Positions 6,018 to 13,291 of a stretch of 22,440 nt of DNA are shown one piece after another. Source of the stretch: Thermoplasmata archaeon (GTDB lineage Archaea > Thermoplasmatota > Thermoplasmata > Lutacidiplasmatales > UBA184); contig JAKIVW010000016.1 in NCBI GenBank assembly GCA_022750355.1, forward strand, positions 1 through 22,440, given 5' to 3'. Numbering within the stretch: position 1 is the stretch's first letter; every line of letters starts with the position of its first letter. A model generated the notes under the pieces. It saw only the letters and a list, made by a program, of their open reading frames with translations, did not search any database and was not told the origin of the DNA. The position numbers and the translations under genes were made by a program.

Positions 6018-6695
6018 GTGGAAGGCGAGATCCGGGAGAAGATCGCAGGAGAGGTGGTCCTCTCTCCCCACCCGGGCCGGACCCTCCGGAAGTGGCGGGA
6101 GGATTTTGGCGTCTCCCAGCGAGACTTGGCGAAGCAACTCACCACCGTACCCTCGGTGATCTCGGACTACGAGTCCGAGCGCCGGGCCAGTCCGGGCGCA
6201 GGATTCATTCGTCGGTACGTCGACGGCCTGCTCGCGATCGACGCGCAGACCGGTAGCAAAGTGGGTCAGCGCCTCGGAGTCCGCTCCCACTCCGACGGCA
6301 TCCTCGGGCTCCGGGAGTTCGCGGTCGCGATCCCGCTCCGCGCGCTCGCGGACCGGTTGGAAGCTCGTCCGGTCAGCCGGGTCGACCTGCACCGCGACAT
6401 CCACGGATTCACCGTTCTGGATGCCCCCCGGGCGATCCTCTCCATTGACGCGTCCCGGTTCGTCGAGGTGTACGGTTGGACCACCCAGCGGGCGCTCGTA
6501 TTCGCAAATGTGAAGTACGGTCGCTCCCCGATGGTGGCGATCCGCGCTCATCCTCTCAAGCCCGCGGCCGTCGTTTTCGCGAACCCCGGCCGGGTCGACG
6601 CCCTGGCCGTCCGCCTTTCCGAGGTGGAGAACATCCCACTCCTCACGACCTCCCTCGCAGCGCCCGCCGTTCTCGAACGGCTCGAGGAGCTCTAG
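6018..6695 (+). CDS. Xre-type HTH transcriptional regulator linked to HMG-CoA synthase
   Basis: 225-residue predicted DNA-binding protein of the archaeal group usually found directly before HMG-CoA synthase (COG1709-like). A Cro/CI helix-turn-helix spans about residues 20-58: GRTLRKWREDFGVSQRDLAK contains the first helices, followed by TTVPSVISDYESERR as the recognition part. Residues 90-225 form an alpha/beta domain without a motif I can name; it may sense a ligand such as a CoA ester, but that is speculation. The GTG at 6018 is chosen because the TATA box at 5986-5994 places transcription start there. It is the first gene of a five-gene run (19 bases to the next start), so autoregulation of the mevalonate genes is a reasonable inference. 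Confidence 0.85.
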   Translation: MEGEIREKIAGEVVLSPHPGRTLRKWREDFGVSQRDLAKQLTTVPSVISDYESERRASPGAGFIRRYVDGLLAIDAQTGSKVGQRLGVRSHSDGILGLREFAVAIPLRALADRLEARPVSRVDLHRDIHGFTVLDAPRAILSIDASRFVEVYGWTTQRALVFANVKYGRSPMVAIRAHPLKPAAVVFANPGRVDALAVRLSEVENIPLLTTSLAAPAVLERLEEL

Positions 6696-6714
6696 GGAGG
6701 TCGCGGAGGGACAC

Positions 6715-7767
6715 ATGGACGCAGGGATCGTGAGCTATGGGGCGTACGTGCCGAGGTACCGCATCACGCCGACCGAGATCGGTAAGGTGTGGGGGACCGA
6801 CGGCGAAGGGATGGGCCTGGGGCTAAACGTCCTCCGGAAGAGCGTCCCCGCCCCCGATGAGGACACGATCACCATTTCGACCGAGGCCCTGAGGACCGCC
6901 CTCATCCGGGGGGCGATCGACCCCCAGCAGATCGGGGCGCTCTACGTGGGTTCCGAATCGCATCCGTACGCGGTCAAGCCCTCCGCCACCGTGGTCTCCC
7001 AAGCCGTGGGCGCCACGCCGAATCTCACCGCCGCCGACTTCGAATTCGCGTGCAAAGCCGGCACGGCGGCGATCCAAACGTGCCTGGGCATGGTCGGTTC
7101 GCACATGATCCGGTACGGGGTCGCGATCGGGACCGACACCTCCCAGGGGGCTCCGGGCGACGCGCTCGAGTACTCGGCGAGCGCCGGAGGCGCCGCGTTC
7201 GTGATCGGTCGCGAGAACATCATCGCTCGCGTCCATCGTACCCTGTCGTACACCACGGACACTCCCGATTTCTGGCGGCGCGAGGGCCAACGGTACCCGA
7301 GCCACGGGGGGCGCTTCACGGGAGAGCCCGCCTATTTCCGCCACGTCACCGAGTGTGCCAACCGGATGTTCGAGGCGGTCGGCTCCGCACCGAAGGACTA
7401 CCAGCATGTTGTCTTCCACCAACCGAACGGCAAGTTCCCCCAACGCGTAGGAAAGCAGCTGGGATTCTCGGAAGCGCAGATGCGGTACGGGCTCGTTACG
7501 CCGTACATCGGCAACACCTATTCCGGGGCCGCCCTCATCGGACTCGCGAACGTGCTCGACCACGCGAAACCCGGGGAGAGGATCCTGATGGTCGGGTATG
7601 GGTCCGGGGCCGGGTCGGACGCGTTCGACCTGGAAGCGACCGATGCGATCGCGTCGTTCGACCGGTCGTACGGCCGCCTGATCCAGGAGTACCTGGACGG
7701 AGGGGTCGAGATCCCGTATGCGGTCTACGCGAAGTTCCGCGGCAAGATCCACATGGGAGGGAGTTAG
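6715..7767 (+). CDS. Hydroxymethylglutaryl-CoA synthase (archaeal type)
   Basis: Condenses acetyl-CoA with acetoacetyl-CoA to HMG-CoA, the committed precursor of the mevalonate pathway to archaeal isoprenoid lipids. The 350 residues match the archaeal family length. Catalytic residues are intact: Glu81 in GSESHP, nucleophile Cys113 in FACKAGTAA and His235 in FHQPNGK. Other family blocks are PYIGNTYSGA (263-272) and GYGSGAGSDAF (294-304). A GGAGG about 6 bases before the ATG is a good ribosome binding site. In archaea this enzyme can form a complex with the following thiolase and DUF35 protein in which acetoacetyl-CoA is channelled. Gene order here matches that arrangement, with only 2 bases between its stop and the thiolase ATG. 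Confidence 0.96.
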   Translation: MDAGIVSYGAYVPRYRITPTEIGKVWGTDGEGMGLGLNVLRKSVPAPDEDTITISTEALRTALIRGAIDPQQIGALYVGSESHPYAVKPSATVVSQAVGATPNLTAADFEFACKAGTAAIQTCLGMVGSHMIRYGVAIGTDTSQGAPGDALEYSASAGGAAFVIGRENIIARVHRTLSYTTDTPDFWRREGQRYPSHGGRFTGEPAYFRHVTECANRMFEAVGSAPKDYQHVVFHQPNGKFPQRVGKQLGFSEAQMRYGLVTPYIGNTYSGAALIGLANVLDHAKPGERILMVGYGSGAGSDAFDLEATDAIASFDRSYGRLIQEYLDGGVEIPYAVYAKFRGKIHMGGS

Positions 7768-7769
7768 CG

Positions 7770-8939
7770 ATGCGTGAGGTGGCCGTCCTCGGCGTGGGTC
7801 AGACGAAGTTCGGGGAACTGTGGGACCGCTCGTTCCGGGAGATCGGGATCGAGGCGGGACTTCAGGCGCTCGTCGACGCCAAGCTGGGGAGCGGCGATCT
7901 CGGCGGACTCTTCTTGGGGAACATGGCGTCGGGATCCCTGCTGGACCAGGAGCACATTGCCCCCCTCATCCTCGACTATGCCGGGCTCGCGGGTCGCCAT
8001 CTCCCCGCGGTCCGGGTCGAGGGCGGTGGCGCTTCGGGGTCGCTCGCCCTCCACCAGGGATTCCTCGCGGTCGCGAGCGGTCTGTACGACTTCGTCGTGG
8101 TCGGAGGGGCCGAAAAGATGACCGACGTTCTGGACACGACCGCGAACGAGATCATCAGCTCCACCGCCGACCACGAGTGGGAGGTGGTGTTCGGGGCCAC
8201 CCTGCCCGCCCTGTGGGGGCTGATCGCCCGCCGACATATGCACGAGTTCGGCACCACCCGGGAGCAGCTGGCCCGCGTGGCGGTGCAGATGCACCAGAAC
8301 GGTTCGAAGAACCCCCTCGCGCACTACCGGAACAAGCTCACCGTCGAGCAGGTCGTCGGCGCCGGCGAGGTGGCCGAGCCTCTCGGGATGCTCGATTGCG
8401 CGCCGCTCTCGGACGGCGCCGCCGCGGTGGTACTCGGTCCGTTGGACGTGGCCCGAAAGTACACCGACACGCCGGTACGGATCGCGGCGAGCGAAGTCGC
8501 CTGCGATACGATGGCGGTCCAGCACCGCGCGTCCGTTACGACCCTCGAGTCGACGGTCGTCGCTGCCCGCCGGGCGTTCCAACGGGCCCGACGGACCCCC
8601 GGAGACGTGACCGTCGCCGAGGTGCACGATGCCTACACCATCAGTGCCTTGCTCGCCCTCGAGGATTTGGGGTTCGTCGAGAAAGGCCGGGCCGGTCCCG
8701 AGTTCGAGACGGGCCGGTTTGCCCCCGGAGGGGCACTGGTCATCAATCCGTCGGGCGGCCTCAAGGCCCAGGGTCGACCGTTCGGCGCCGTCGGAGTCGC
8801 GCAGGTCGTCGAGTTGGTCCGACAACTTCGGGGCGAGGCGAAGGAGCGCCAGGTCAGCGGCGCGACCCTGGCCCTCGCGCATGACGTCGGGGGTACGGGA
8901 GCCACCAGCGCCGTCCACCTTCTCGAGAGGGCCGACTAG
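7770..8939 (+). CDS. Thiolase-family protein of the HMG-CoA synthase operon, catalytic Cys and His replaced
   Basis: By position and fold this is the archaeal acetyl-CoA C-acetyltransferase that supplies acetoacetyl-CoA: 389 residues, SCP-x/archaeal thiolase type. The ATG at 7770 follows the HMG-CoA synthase stop by 2 bases. The fold signatures are clear: FVVVGGAEKMTD (108-119), EVHDAYT with His286, NPSGGLKAQG (326-335) and HDVGGTGATSAVHLL (371-385). However, the nucleophile loop reads VEGGGASGS, with Gly87 (GGC at 8028-8030) where the family has Cys. The GHP motif reads GRP, with Arg336 (CGA at 8775-8777) in place of the base histidine. As written, it should not form the acyl-cysteine intermediate. 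It may be a scaffold or channel subunit, or have another activity. The family is certain; activity is doubtful. Confidence 0.93.
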   Translation: MREVAVLGVGQTKFGELWDRSFREIGIEAGLQALVDAKLGSGDLGGLFLGNMASGSLLDQEHIAPLILDYAGLAGRHLPAVRVEGGGASGSLALHQGFLAVASGLYDFVVVGGAEKMTDVLDTTANEIISSTADHEWEVVFGATLPALWGLIARRHMHEFGTTREQLARVAVQMHQNGSKNPLAHYRNKLTVEQVVGAGEVAEPLGMLDCAPLSDGAAAVVLGPLDVARKYTDTPVRIAASEVACDTMAVQHRASVTTLESTVVAARRAFQRARRTPGDVTVAEVHDAYTISALLALEDLGFVEKGRAGPEFETGRFAPGGALVINPSGGLKAQGRPFGAVGVAQVVELVRQLRGEAKERQVSGATLALAHDVGGTGATSAVHLLERAD

Positions 8940-8948
8940 GGAGGAACG

Positions 8949-9434
8949 ATGTCGATCGCACGATTCTGGCGCGAAACGCCCCGACGGTACAATCTGGGTG
9001 GCTCCAACTGCACGATCTGCGGGACCGTCTACTTCCCGCCGCGGGCGGTCTGCCCCACGTGCCCGCACCACCGCCAGACCCTCGAGAAGATGGTCCCATT
9101 CCAACTGTCCGGGGACGGGGAAGTCTTCTCGTTCACGGTCGTCCACGACGCGGCCGAAGGGTTCGAGATGCAGGTCCCGTACGTGATGGCGCTCGTGAAG
9201 ACGGTCGAGGGGCCGGTCCTGACGGGACAGGTCGTCGACATTTCGCCGGGCGAGGTCCAGATCGGCCTCAAGGTCCGCGCCACCTTCCGGAAGCTCCGGG
9301 AAGAGGGCAAGGCGGGCGTGATCCACTACGGGTACAAGTTCAGTCCCGCGCTCGAGTCGGACGTCCGTCCCCCGAGTCGGGGCCCGACCGTCCCGGTCGA
9401 GACGGCCGCGCCCACGGACCGGGTCTCCGCGTGA
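8949..9434 (+). CDS. DUF35 zinc-ribbon/OB-fold acyl-CoA-binding protein
   Basis: 161-residue partner of archaeal thiolase and HMG-CoA synthase. In characterised archaeal complexes the DUF35 protein holds the shared CoA-binding site that channels acetoacetyl-CoA between the two enzymes. The N-terminal rubredoxin-like zinc ribbon has Cys21, Cys24, Cys35 and Cys38 (CTIC and CPTC knuckles). An OB-fold follows at about residues 45-125, with family-like SFTVVHDAAEGFEMQVPYVMAL split around 70-92 and LTGQVVD near 106-112. The last 25 residues are a Pro/Thr-rich tail beyond the usual domain. The ATG lies 9 bases after the thiolase stop with AGGGAGGA before it. It overlaps the next gene by four bases (GTGA). 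Confidence 0.93.
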   Translation: MSIARFWRETPRRYNLGGSNCTICGTVYFPPRAVCPTCPHHRQTLEKMVPFQLSGDGEVFSFTVVHDAAEGFEMQVPYVMALVKTVEGPVLTGQVVDISPGEVQIGLKVRATFRKLREEGKAGVIHYGYKFSPALESDVRPPSRGPTVPVETAAPTDRVSA

Positions 9435-10213
9435 GCGCTCCCAGCCGCCGGGACGGCGCCCCCCGGCTGCCGGCCGAGGATGGACCCAAGGACGAGGAGT
9501 TCGCCGGCACCTACGCCGCCGGCTACGGGGAAGGCGTTCGGAGCGCGCTCCGCGAGGTCCTCGGCCACGCCTCCCGGGGCCACACGACCGCCGAGCTCCG
9601 GATGTTGATCGAAAGCCGACTCGCCCGCCTTCCCGAGGAGGTCGAACTGAAGCGGCGGAGCATGCTCGCCCCCCCCCGCCAACCCGCGTGGGCGTCGTTG
9701 CTCCGACCTCCGGTCGGCGCTCGGCCGTGGCTCGCGCCGATCGGGACCCCGCCACCGGTCGTGCTCCGGGTCACCACCGGAGGGAGTCTTCTGATCCGGG
9801 AGGAGCGCCCCCGACGGGCGCTCGACCTGCTGCACGAGTCCGCGACGCAGTTCCCCCGGGTCGTCCTCCTTTCGTTGCACCCTCCCGAGCTACCCGAGCT
9901 GCGGCCGGAACAACGCATCGTCATCCCGATCATCTCGGGGGGAGACGGACCGGACCGGGTCGCCCCGGGGCCCGGGGAGATCGGAGGGCGACTCCGCGAG
10001 CCGACCGAAGCGCCCGGCGGTGCCCTCGTGTACCTCGACGCCCTCGAGTTTCTCGCGACCGAACATTCCCTCGAGACGACGCTCCGGTTCGTCCAGTGGC
10101 TGGGCAACCAGGTCAGCACCACCGGTTCCGCCCTGCTCGCGTCCGTCGATGCGCGCGCGCTGGACCTGAAAGAGATGAGCCGGCTCGAGCGGGCGTTCCA
10201 GTCCGTCGCCTGA
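9431..10213 (+). CDS. DUF835-family protein, translationally coupled to the mevalonate genes
   Basis: 260 residues from the GTG at 9431, which overlaps the DUF35 stop as GTGA. The C-terminal half (about 105-255) resembles archaeal DUF835 domains: strands with VLRVTTGGSLLIRE and VVLLSLHP, then the typical GALVYLDALEFLATEHSL and a helix leading to a strand (FVQWLGNQVSTTGSALLASVDA). These domains have a RecA/KaiC-like flavour and are often attached to archaeal signalling proteins, but their biochemical role is not established. The N-terminal 100 residues contain a helical segment (AAGYGEGVRSALREVLGHAS) and a proline-rich linker. There are no membrane segments. Its coupling to HMG-CoA synthesis genes is unusual and suggests a regulatory link, which is inference. 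Confidence 0.75.
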   Translation: MSAPSRRDGAPRLPAEDGPKDEEFAGTYAAGYGEGVRSALREVLGHASRGHTTAELRMLIESRLARLPEEVELKRRSMLAPPRQPAWASLLRPPVGARPWLAPIGTPPPVVLRVTTGGSLLIREERPRRALDLLHESATQFPRVVLLSLHPPELPELRPEQRIVIPIISGGDGPDRVAPGPGEIGGRLREPTEAPGGALVYLDALEFLATEHSLETTLRFVQWLGNQVSTTGSALLASVDARALDLKEMSRLERAFQSVA

Positions 10214-10303
10214 CCCGTCCGGTGCCCCGGCGCGGCCGCGGCGGTTCCACCGATAGACATAGGAACTGGGAGGGCCACGGGACGACCCGAGGCACTTCCC
10301 TCC

Positions 10304-11512
10304 GTGCAGGTCGCGTTCTTCACCGATTCCTATCCGCCGATGCGCGACGGGGTCGCGGAGATCACGGGCGGCCTCGCCCGTACGCTCGTTCGGATGGGAG
10401 TGGGGGTCCGCGTCTTTGCTCCGCAGATGCGGAACGGAGCGGCCTCGGAGGAAACGGAAGAGGACGGCATACCGGTCCGCCGGGTGCGTTCGGTCGCGGT
10501 GCCGCTGTACGGTCAGTACCGCTGGCCGATCTTTCCGTTCAGCGTAGCCCGGGAGACCCGAGGTCTCTCCGGCGTCGACGTGTTTCACGTCCATTCGCCG
10601 GGGGGGATTGGGAGCGGGGGGTTCCTCGCTTCGCGCCGGTTCGACCGGCCGCTGGTCGGCACGTTCCACACCAACATCCGCGAAATGCAGGCTTCGGTGC
10701 CGTCGAAATTTCTGGTCCCGCAGTTCTTCCGCGTCGCCTGGTGGTGGAGTCTCGGGTTGTACTGGCGGTGCGATCTGGCCACAGCGCCCTCCGTTGCGGC
10801 CCGGGCCGCTCTCGAGGCGAGCGTGCGGAAACCGTTCCGTCGTCCGGTGGAGGTCGTCCCGAATGGCGTGGATGTCGGCCGGTTCGGCCCCGGACTCGCG
10901 GTGCCGGACTGGCGGGTTCGGTGCGGCCTTCCGCCTCGCCCTCTCGTGACCTACCTCGGCCGATTGACCGTCGACAAAGGGGTACACCGTTTCCTGGATG
11001 CCGTAGCGGAAGCGGCGGGGTCGAGCGATCTCGTCGGGATCGTCGGAGGCGCGGGTCCCGAAGAACGGGCGGTCCGCGCTCGCATCGCCTCCGACGACCG
11101 TCTTCGCACCCGGGTCCGGTACATCGGGCCAGTGGCGGAGGAAGAAAAACCCGCGCTCCTGAGTCAGAGCGATGTGTTCGTACTCCCCTCGACCAGCGAC
11201 ACCTCGAGCGTCGCCTTGCTGGAGGCGATGGCCTGCGGCACTACGGTGGTCGCGCCCGCGACCGGAGGCGCGGCGGAGCTCGTCGAGGATGGGAGGACGG
11301 GTCGAACGGTTCCGGTCCTCGAACCGGGCGCCCTCGCCCGGATGTTGGTCGAACTCGTCGAGGACCCGTCCGAGCGGCGCGCGCTCGGCGCCCGCGCCCG
11401 CGAGGAGGTCGCCCGCAATGCCTCCCTCGAATCGATGGCCCGACGGTTTATCTCCCTCTACGAGCATGTCATCGATACCCGGAAGACAAATGGCGGTCGT
11501 CCCACTTCCTGA
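10304..11512 (+). CDS. GT4-family glycosyltransferase
   Basis: Retaining GT-B glycosyltransferase, 402 residues, moving a sugar from a nucleotide-sugar to a lipid, sugar or protein acceptor at the inner membrane face; donor and acceptor are unknown. The N-terminal domain shows FFTDSYPPMRDGVAEIT (5-21), VFHVHSP with His97 and GTFHTN with His122. The C-terminal Rossmann domain shows PNGVDVGRF (186-194), YLGRLTVDKG with Arg220 and Lys225, and LPSTSDTSSVALLEAMACG (294-312). In the E-x7-E motif the first glutamate is Asp299 and the second is Glu307. No signal peptide is seen. The start is GTG at 10304 with no clear Shine-Dalgarno sequence. The next gene starts 23 bases inside its 3' end, so they are co-transcribed. 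Confidence 0.9.
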   Translation: MQVAFFTDSYPPMRDGVAEITGGLARTLVRMGVGVRVFAPQMRNGAASEETEEDGIPVRRVRSVAVPLYGQYRWPIFPFSVARETRGLSGVDVFHVHSPGGIGSGGFLASRRFDRPLVGTFHTNIREMQASVPSKFLVPQFFRVAWWWSLGLYWRCDLATAPSVAARAALEASVRKPFRRPVEVVPNGVDVGRFGPGLAVPDWRVRCGLPPRPLVTYLGRLTVDKGVHRFLDAVAEAAGSSDLVGIVGGAGPEERAVRARIASDDRLRTRVRYIGPVAEEEKPALLSQSDVFVLPSTSDTSSVALLEAMACGTTVVAPATGGAAELVEDGRTGRTVPVLEPGALARMLVELVEDPSERRALGARAREEVARNASLESMARRFISLYEHVIDTRKTNGGRPTS

Positions 11513-12554
11513 GCTCAACAAGCTCGCCCACGACGTGGCCCAAGAGCGGCATAGTTCGTTCTCCGAGCGCGCCCTCGGGCGGACGTACGAGGAGTACCTC
11601 GCCCGCCGCCGAACCCCCCTGGCACCGTTCCGGTTGAGGGCGGATGGGAAGGAGTTCGCCACGTTCTACGACCTCGTGGCCGACCCGAAGGCCGGTGCGG
11701 ATTCGATGGAGGTCCGGCTCGACCCTCCGCCCGCCGCGGGCGCCGTGTGGGAGTTCCTCCGCCCGTTCGAGAAGATCGTCTTCGCTGCCGACGGGAGTGC
11801 CGACGTCCATCCCTTGGGGGGTGGCGCACCCATCCGGGTGATCGCCCGATTTCTCCTGCGCGAGCACTATCTCGCCCGCACCCAGGCCGAGGAAGATCGA
11901 GCGGCGAGCGGGGGCCCCCGCGTCGCGCTTCCCACCACGATCCGGTCCTGGCAGGAGGGCATCCTGGCGTGCCGGAGTCGGGGCCTCATCCCGTTCTCGG
12001 TCGCGATCCTCCTGTACTTCCCGGAAGAACGGATCGCCTACGAGCTCGATCTGGTCCGCTCCCTGCTGTTGGCGGACCTGAGAGCCGGGCGTCTCGCGCC
12101 CCCCCGTCGGGTCCCTCGCACCTCCCGCCTCAGCTGGAAGGTGGACCGGGCGGTTGGGCGGGGCGACATGCCCCTGCTCGCGGCCCGCGCGCTCACCGTC
12201 CTCGTCGAATCGCAGGGCTTGACCGCGGTCGAAATGACCCACGTCTTCGGAGGGGTCCGAGAGACGGTCGACTCGGCGATGCAGGGCTTGGCGGACCGGG
12301 GCTTTGCGACGTACGACCGGAGGACCGGCACCTACCGCCCGAAGCTCGATGCGTTCGCGCCCCCGGTGCTGGTCGCCGACGGGACCGCCGCCCCGACCCC
12401 CGGTGGGTCGAATCCCGCCCTGCGAACGAGCGTTCAGGAGTTGATCGCGGCGGCGGACGCGCGGGCCTCGTGTCCCCTCTGCGGAGACCCATTGCCCCCC
12501 GGTACGCGAGGGATCCTCTGCGCGCGGTGCGCGGCGGAAGTGAGTGCGGGGTAA
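11490..12554 (+). CDS. Unknown protein with winged-helix-like region and C-terminal zinc ribbon
   Basis: 354 residues from the ATG at 11490, overlapping the glycosyltransferase end by 23 bases. I do not recognise the full-length family. What can be seen: a mixed alpha/beta N-terminal part (1-200); a basic stretch (RRVPRTSRLSWKVDR, 206-220); a region at about 228-285 whose helices LLAARALTVLVES, TAVEMTHVF and RETVDSAMQGLADRGFATYD look like a winged helix-turn-helix; and a C-terminal zinc ribbon with Cys328, Cys331, Cys344 and Cys347 (CPLC ... CARC). This layout suggests a nucleic-acid-binding or regulatory protein. No membrane segment. It ends 4 bases before the oppositely oriented tRNA-Arg gene. 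Confidence 0.7.
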   Translation: MAVVPLPELNKLAHDVAQERHSSFSERALGRTYEEYLARRRTPLAPFRLRADGKEFATFYDLVADPKAGADSMEVRLDPPPAAGAVWEFLRPFEKIVFAADGSADVHPLGGGAPIRVIARFLLREHYLARTQAEEDRAASGGPRVALPTTIRSWQEGILACRSRGLIPFSVAILLYFPEERIAYELDLVRSLLLADLRAGRLAPPRRVPRTSRLSWKVDRAVGRGDMPLLAARALTVLVESQGLTAVEMTHVFGGVRETVDSAMQGLADRGFATYDRRTGTYRPKLDAFAPPVLVADGTAAPTPGGSNPALRTSVQELIAAADARASCPLCGDPLPPGTRGILCARCAAEVSAG

Positions 12555-12558
12555 CAGG

Positions 12559-12665
12559 CGGGCCTGTCGGGAGTTTCCGCCTCGGGCGGGTCCCGCCGGA
12601 GGCCTTTGAACCCGAGTTCTCTGGCTTAGAAGGCCAGTGCTTCGTCCGGGCTAAGCTACAGGCCC
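12559..12665 (-). tRNA. tRNA-Arg (anticodon TCT), interrupted by a 32-nt T-loop intron
   Basis: Read on the minus strand from 12665. Acceptor GGGCCTG pairs with CAGGCCC (12566-12560), with discriminator G at 12559. The D stem is GCTT/AAGC with a loop containing GGA, including an A20-type adenine favoured by arginyl-tRNA synthetase. The anticodon stem CTGGC/GCCAG closes the 7-base loop CTTCTAA, giving anticodon TCT (reads AGA/AGG). The T stem TCGGG (12615-12611) pairs with CCCGA (12571-12567) and closes the loop TTCAAA+T after removal of 12573-12604. The mature length is 75 bases, CCA not encoded. The first 10 bases overlap the 3' end of the DUF99 gene on the same strand. The uninterrupted T-arm is absent, so standard pattern searches could miss or reject it. 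Confidence 0.92.
12573..12604 (-). other. Noncanonical tRNA intron (position 59/60) in tRNA-Arg
   Basis: The 32-base insert lies after T-loop position 59. The bulge-helix-bulge has the same plan as in tRNA-Ala: central helix TTCA with GGAA (three Watson-Crick pairs plus A-G), 5' bulge AAG, 3' bulge ACT, outer helix the T stem. The inner hairpin is GCCTC/GAGGC plus an inner GGCG/CGCC after a C-C mismatch. Cutting after the second base of each bulge leaves the loop TTCAAAT. Junctions are inferred from BHB geometry. Confidence 0.85.
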
Positions 12666-13285
12666 GAGGTCGGACCGGCGCGCCGGCGCATAATCTTTCG
12701 GTCCGAATCGGAAACGAACGGACCGGCAGCCGAAGCGGCCATGTGCGCTATCCGGAGCGGTTCGGGAACATGGCCCCGAACGACCGTCCGGCGCACAAGG
12801 AGAACGGCATCGGCCCGACGGCAACCGACCGCCGTGAGGTACAGCGGCGGCCCCGGTCGGGGCATCGGGAAGAGGCGATGACGCCGGAGGAGCTCCTCCC
12901 GCCGGGCGGCGTCCCGGGGAAACCATTTGCGGAGGGCCGCCCGGATGGCCCGGAAATCCGGCTTTACACGGGTCACGGCTACGATCGGGACTCGAAGCCC
13001 GCCGTGCAGCCGGTCCAGGTCGATGATGTTGAATCCGCCGACCACGGCGCCGTCCAGTAGGACCGCATTAAGTCCCTCGAGCCCGCCGGTGGCCCGAACG
13101 AGGCGGAGGACCACGTTGGTGGCGTCCCGGCCGTCGACCCTCACACGACCGAGGCGGACGGACTCGATCCGGTCCGGGGCAGCGACGGCGACGGCCGCGA
13201 CCGGCGCCCACCGGTCGTCGCGACCGAACGCCCCGTCGTCCACGCCGACGACCCGAATGTGCCGCTTTCCAAATCGCGGACGCAA
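12656..13285 (-). CDS. DUF99 family protein (endonuclease V-like fold)
   Basis: 209 residues if started at TTG 13285. DUF99 is an archaeal family related in fold to endonuclease V; its activity is not established. The opening RHIRVVGVDDGAFG (8-21) with Asp16-Asp17 is the family hallmark. LNAVLLDGAVVGGFNIIDLD (72-91) carries another conserved aspartate, and VPIVAVTRVKPDFRAIRAAL (99-118) is also typical. No ATG or GTG fits between the conserved start and the divergent gene, so TTG is the best guess; the longer open frame upstream has non-coding composition. The stop codon TAG is made of bases 8-10 of the downstream tRNA-Arg, so coding sequence and tRNA overlap by 10 bases on the same strand. 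The C-terminal tail is arginine-rich. Confidence 0.85.
   Translation of the reverse strand: MRPRFGKRHIRVVGVDDGAFGRDDRWAPVAAVAVAAPDRIESVRLGRVRVDGRDATNVVLRLVRATGGLEGLNAVLLDGAVVGGFNIIDLDRLHGGLRVPIVAVTRVKPDFRAIRAALRKWFPRDAARREELLRRHRLFPMPRPGPPLYLTAVGCRRADAVLLVRRTVVRGHVPEPLRIAHMAASAAGPFVSDSDRKIMRRRAGPTSGL
12688..12698 (-). promoter_or_regulatory. TATA-like box of the tRNA-Arg gene
   Basis: The minus strand reads AAGATTATGCG, an AT-rich block centred about 27 bases before the tRNA 5' end at 12665. It lies inside the DUF99 coding sequence, so the tRNA can be transcribed independently of, or as read-through from, that gene. Confidence 0.5.
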
Positions 13286-13291
13286 CGCTAA

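Noticed and set aside
8028..8030. Thiolase Cys-to-Gly change as a simple sequencing error
   Set aside because: TGC to GGC is one base, but the independent His-to-Arg change at 8775-8777 (CGA) needs two changes, and the rest of the gene is in frame and well conserved.
7764..9755. Long minus-strand frame opposite the thiolase and DUF35 genes
   Set aside because: It is a shadow of clearly conserved plus-strand genes, with a compositionally biased product.
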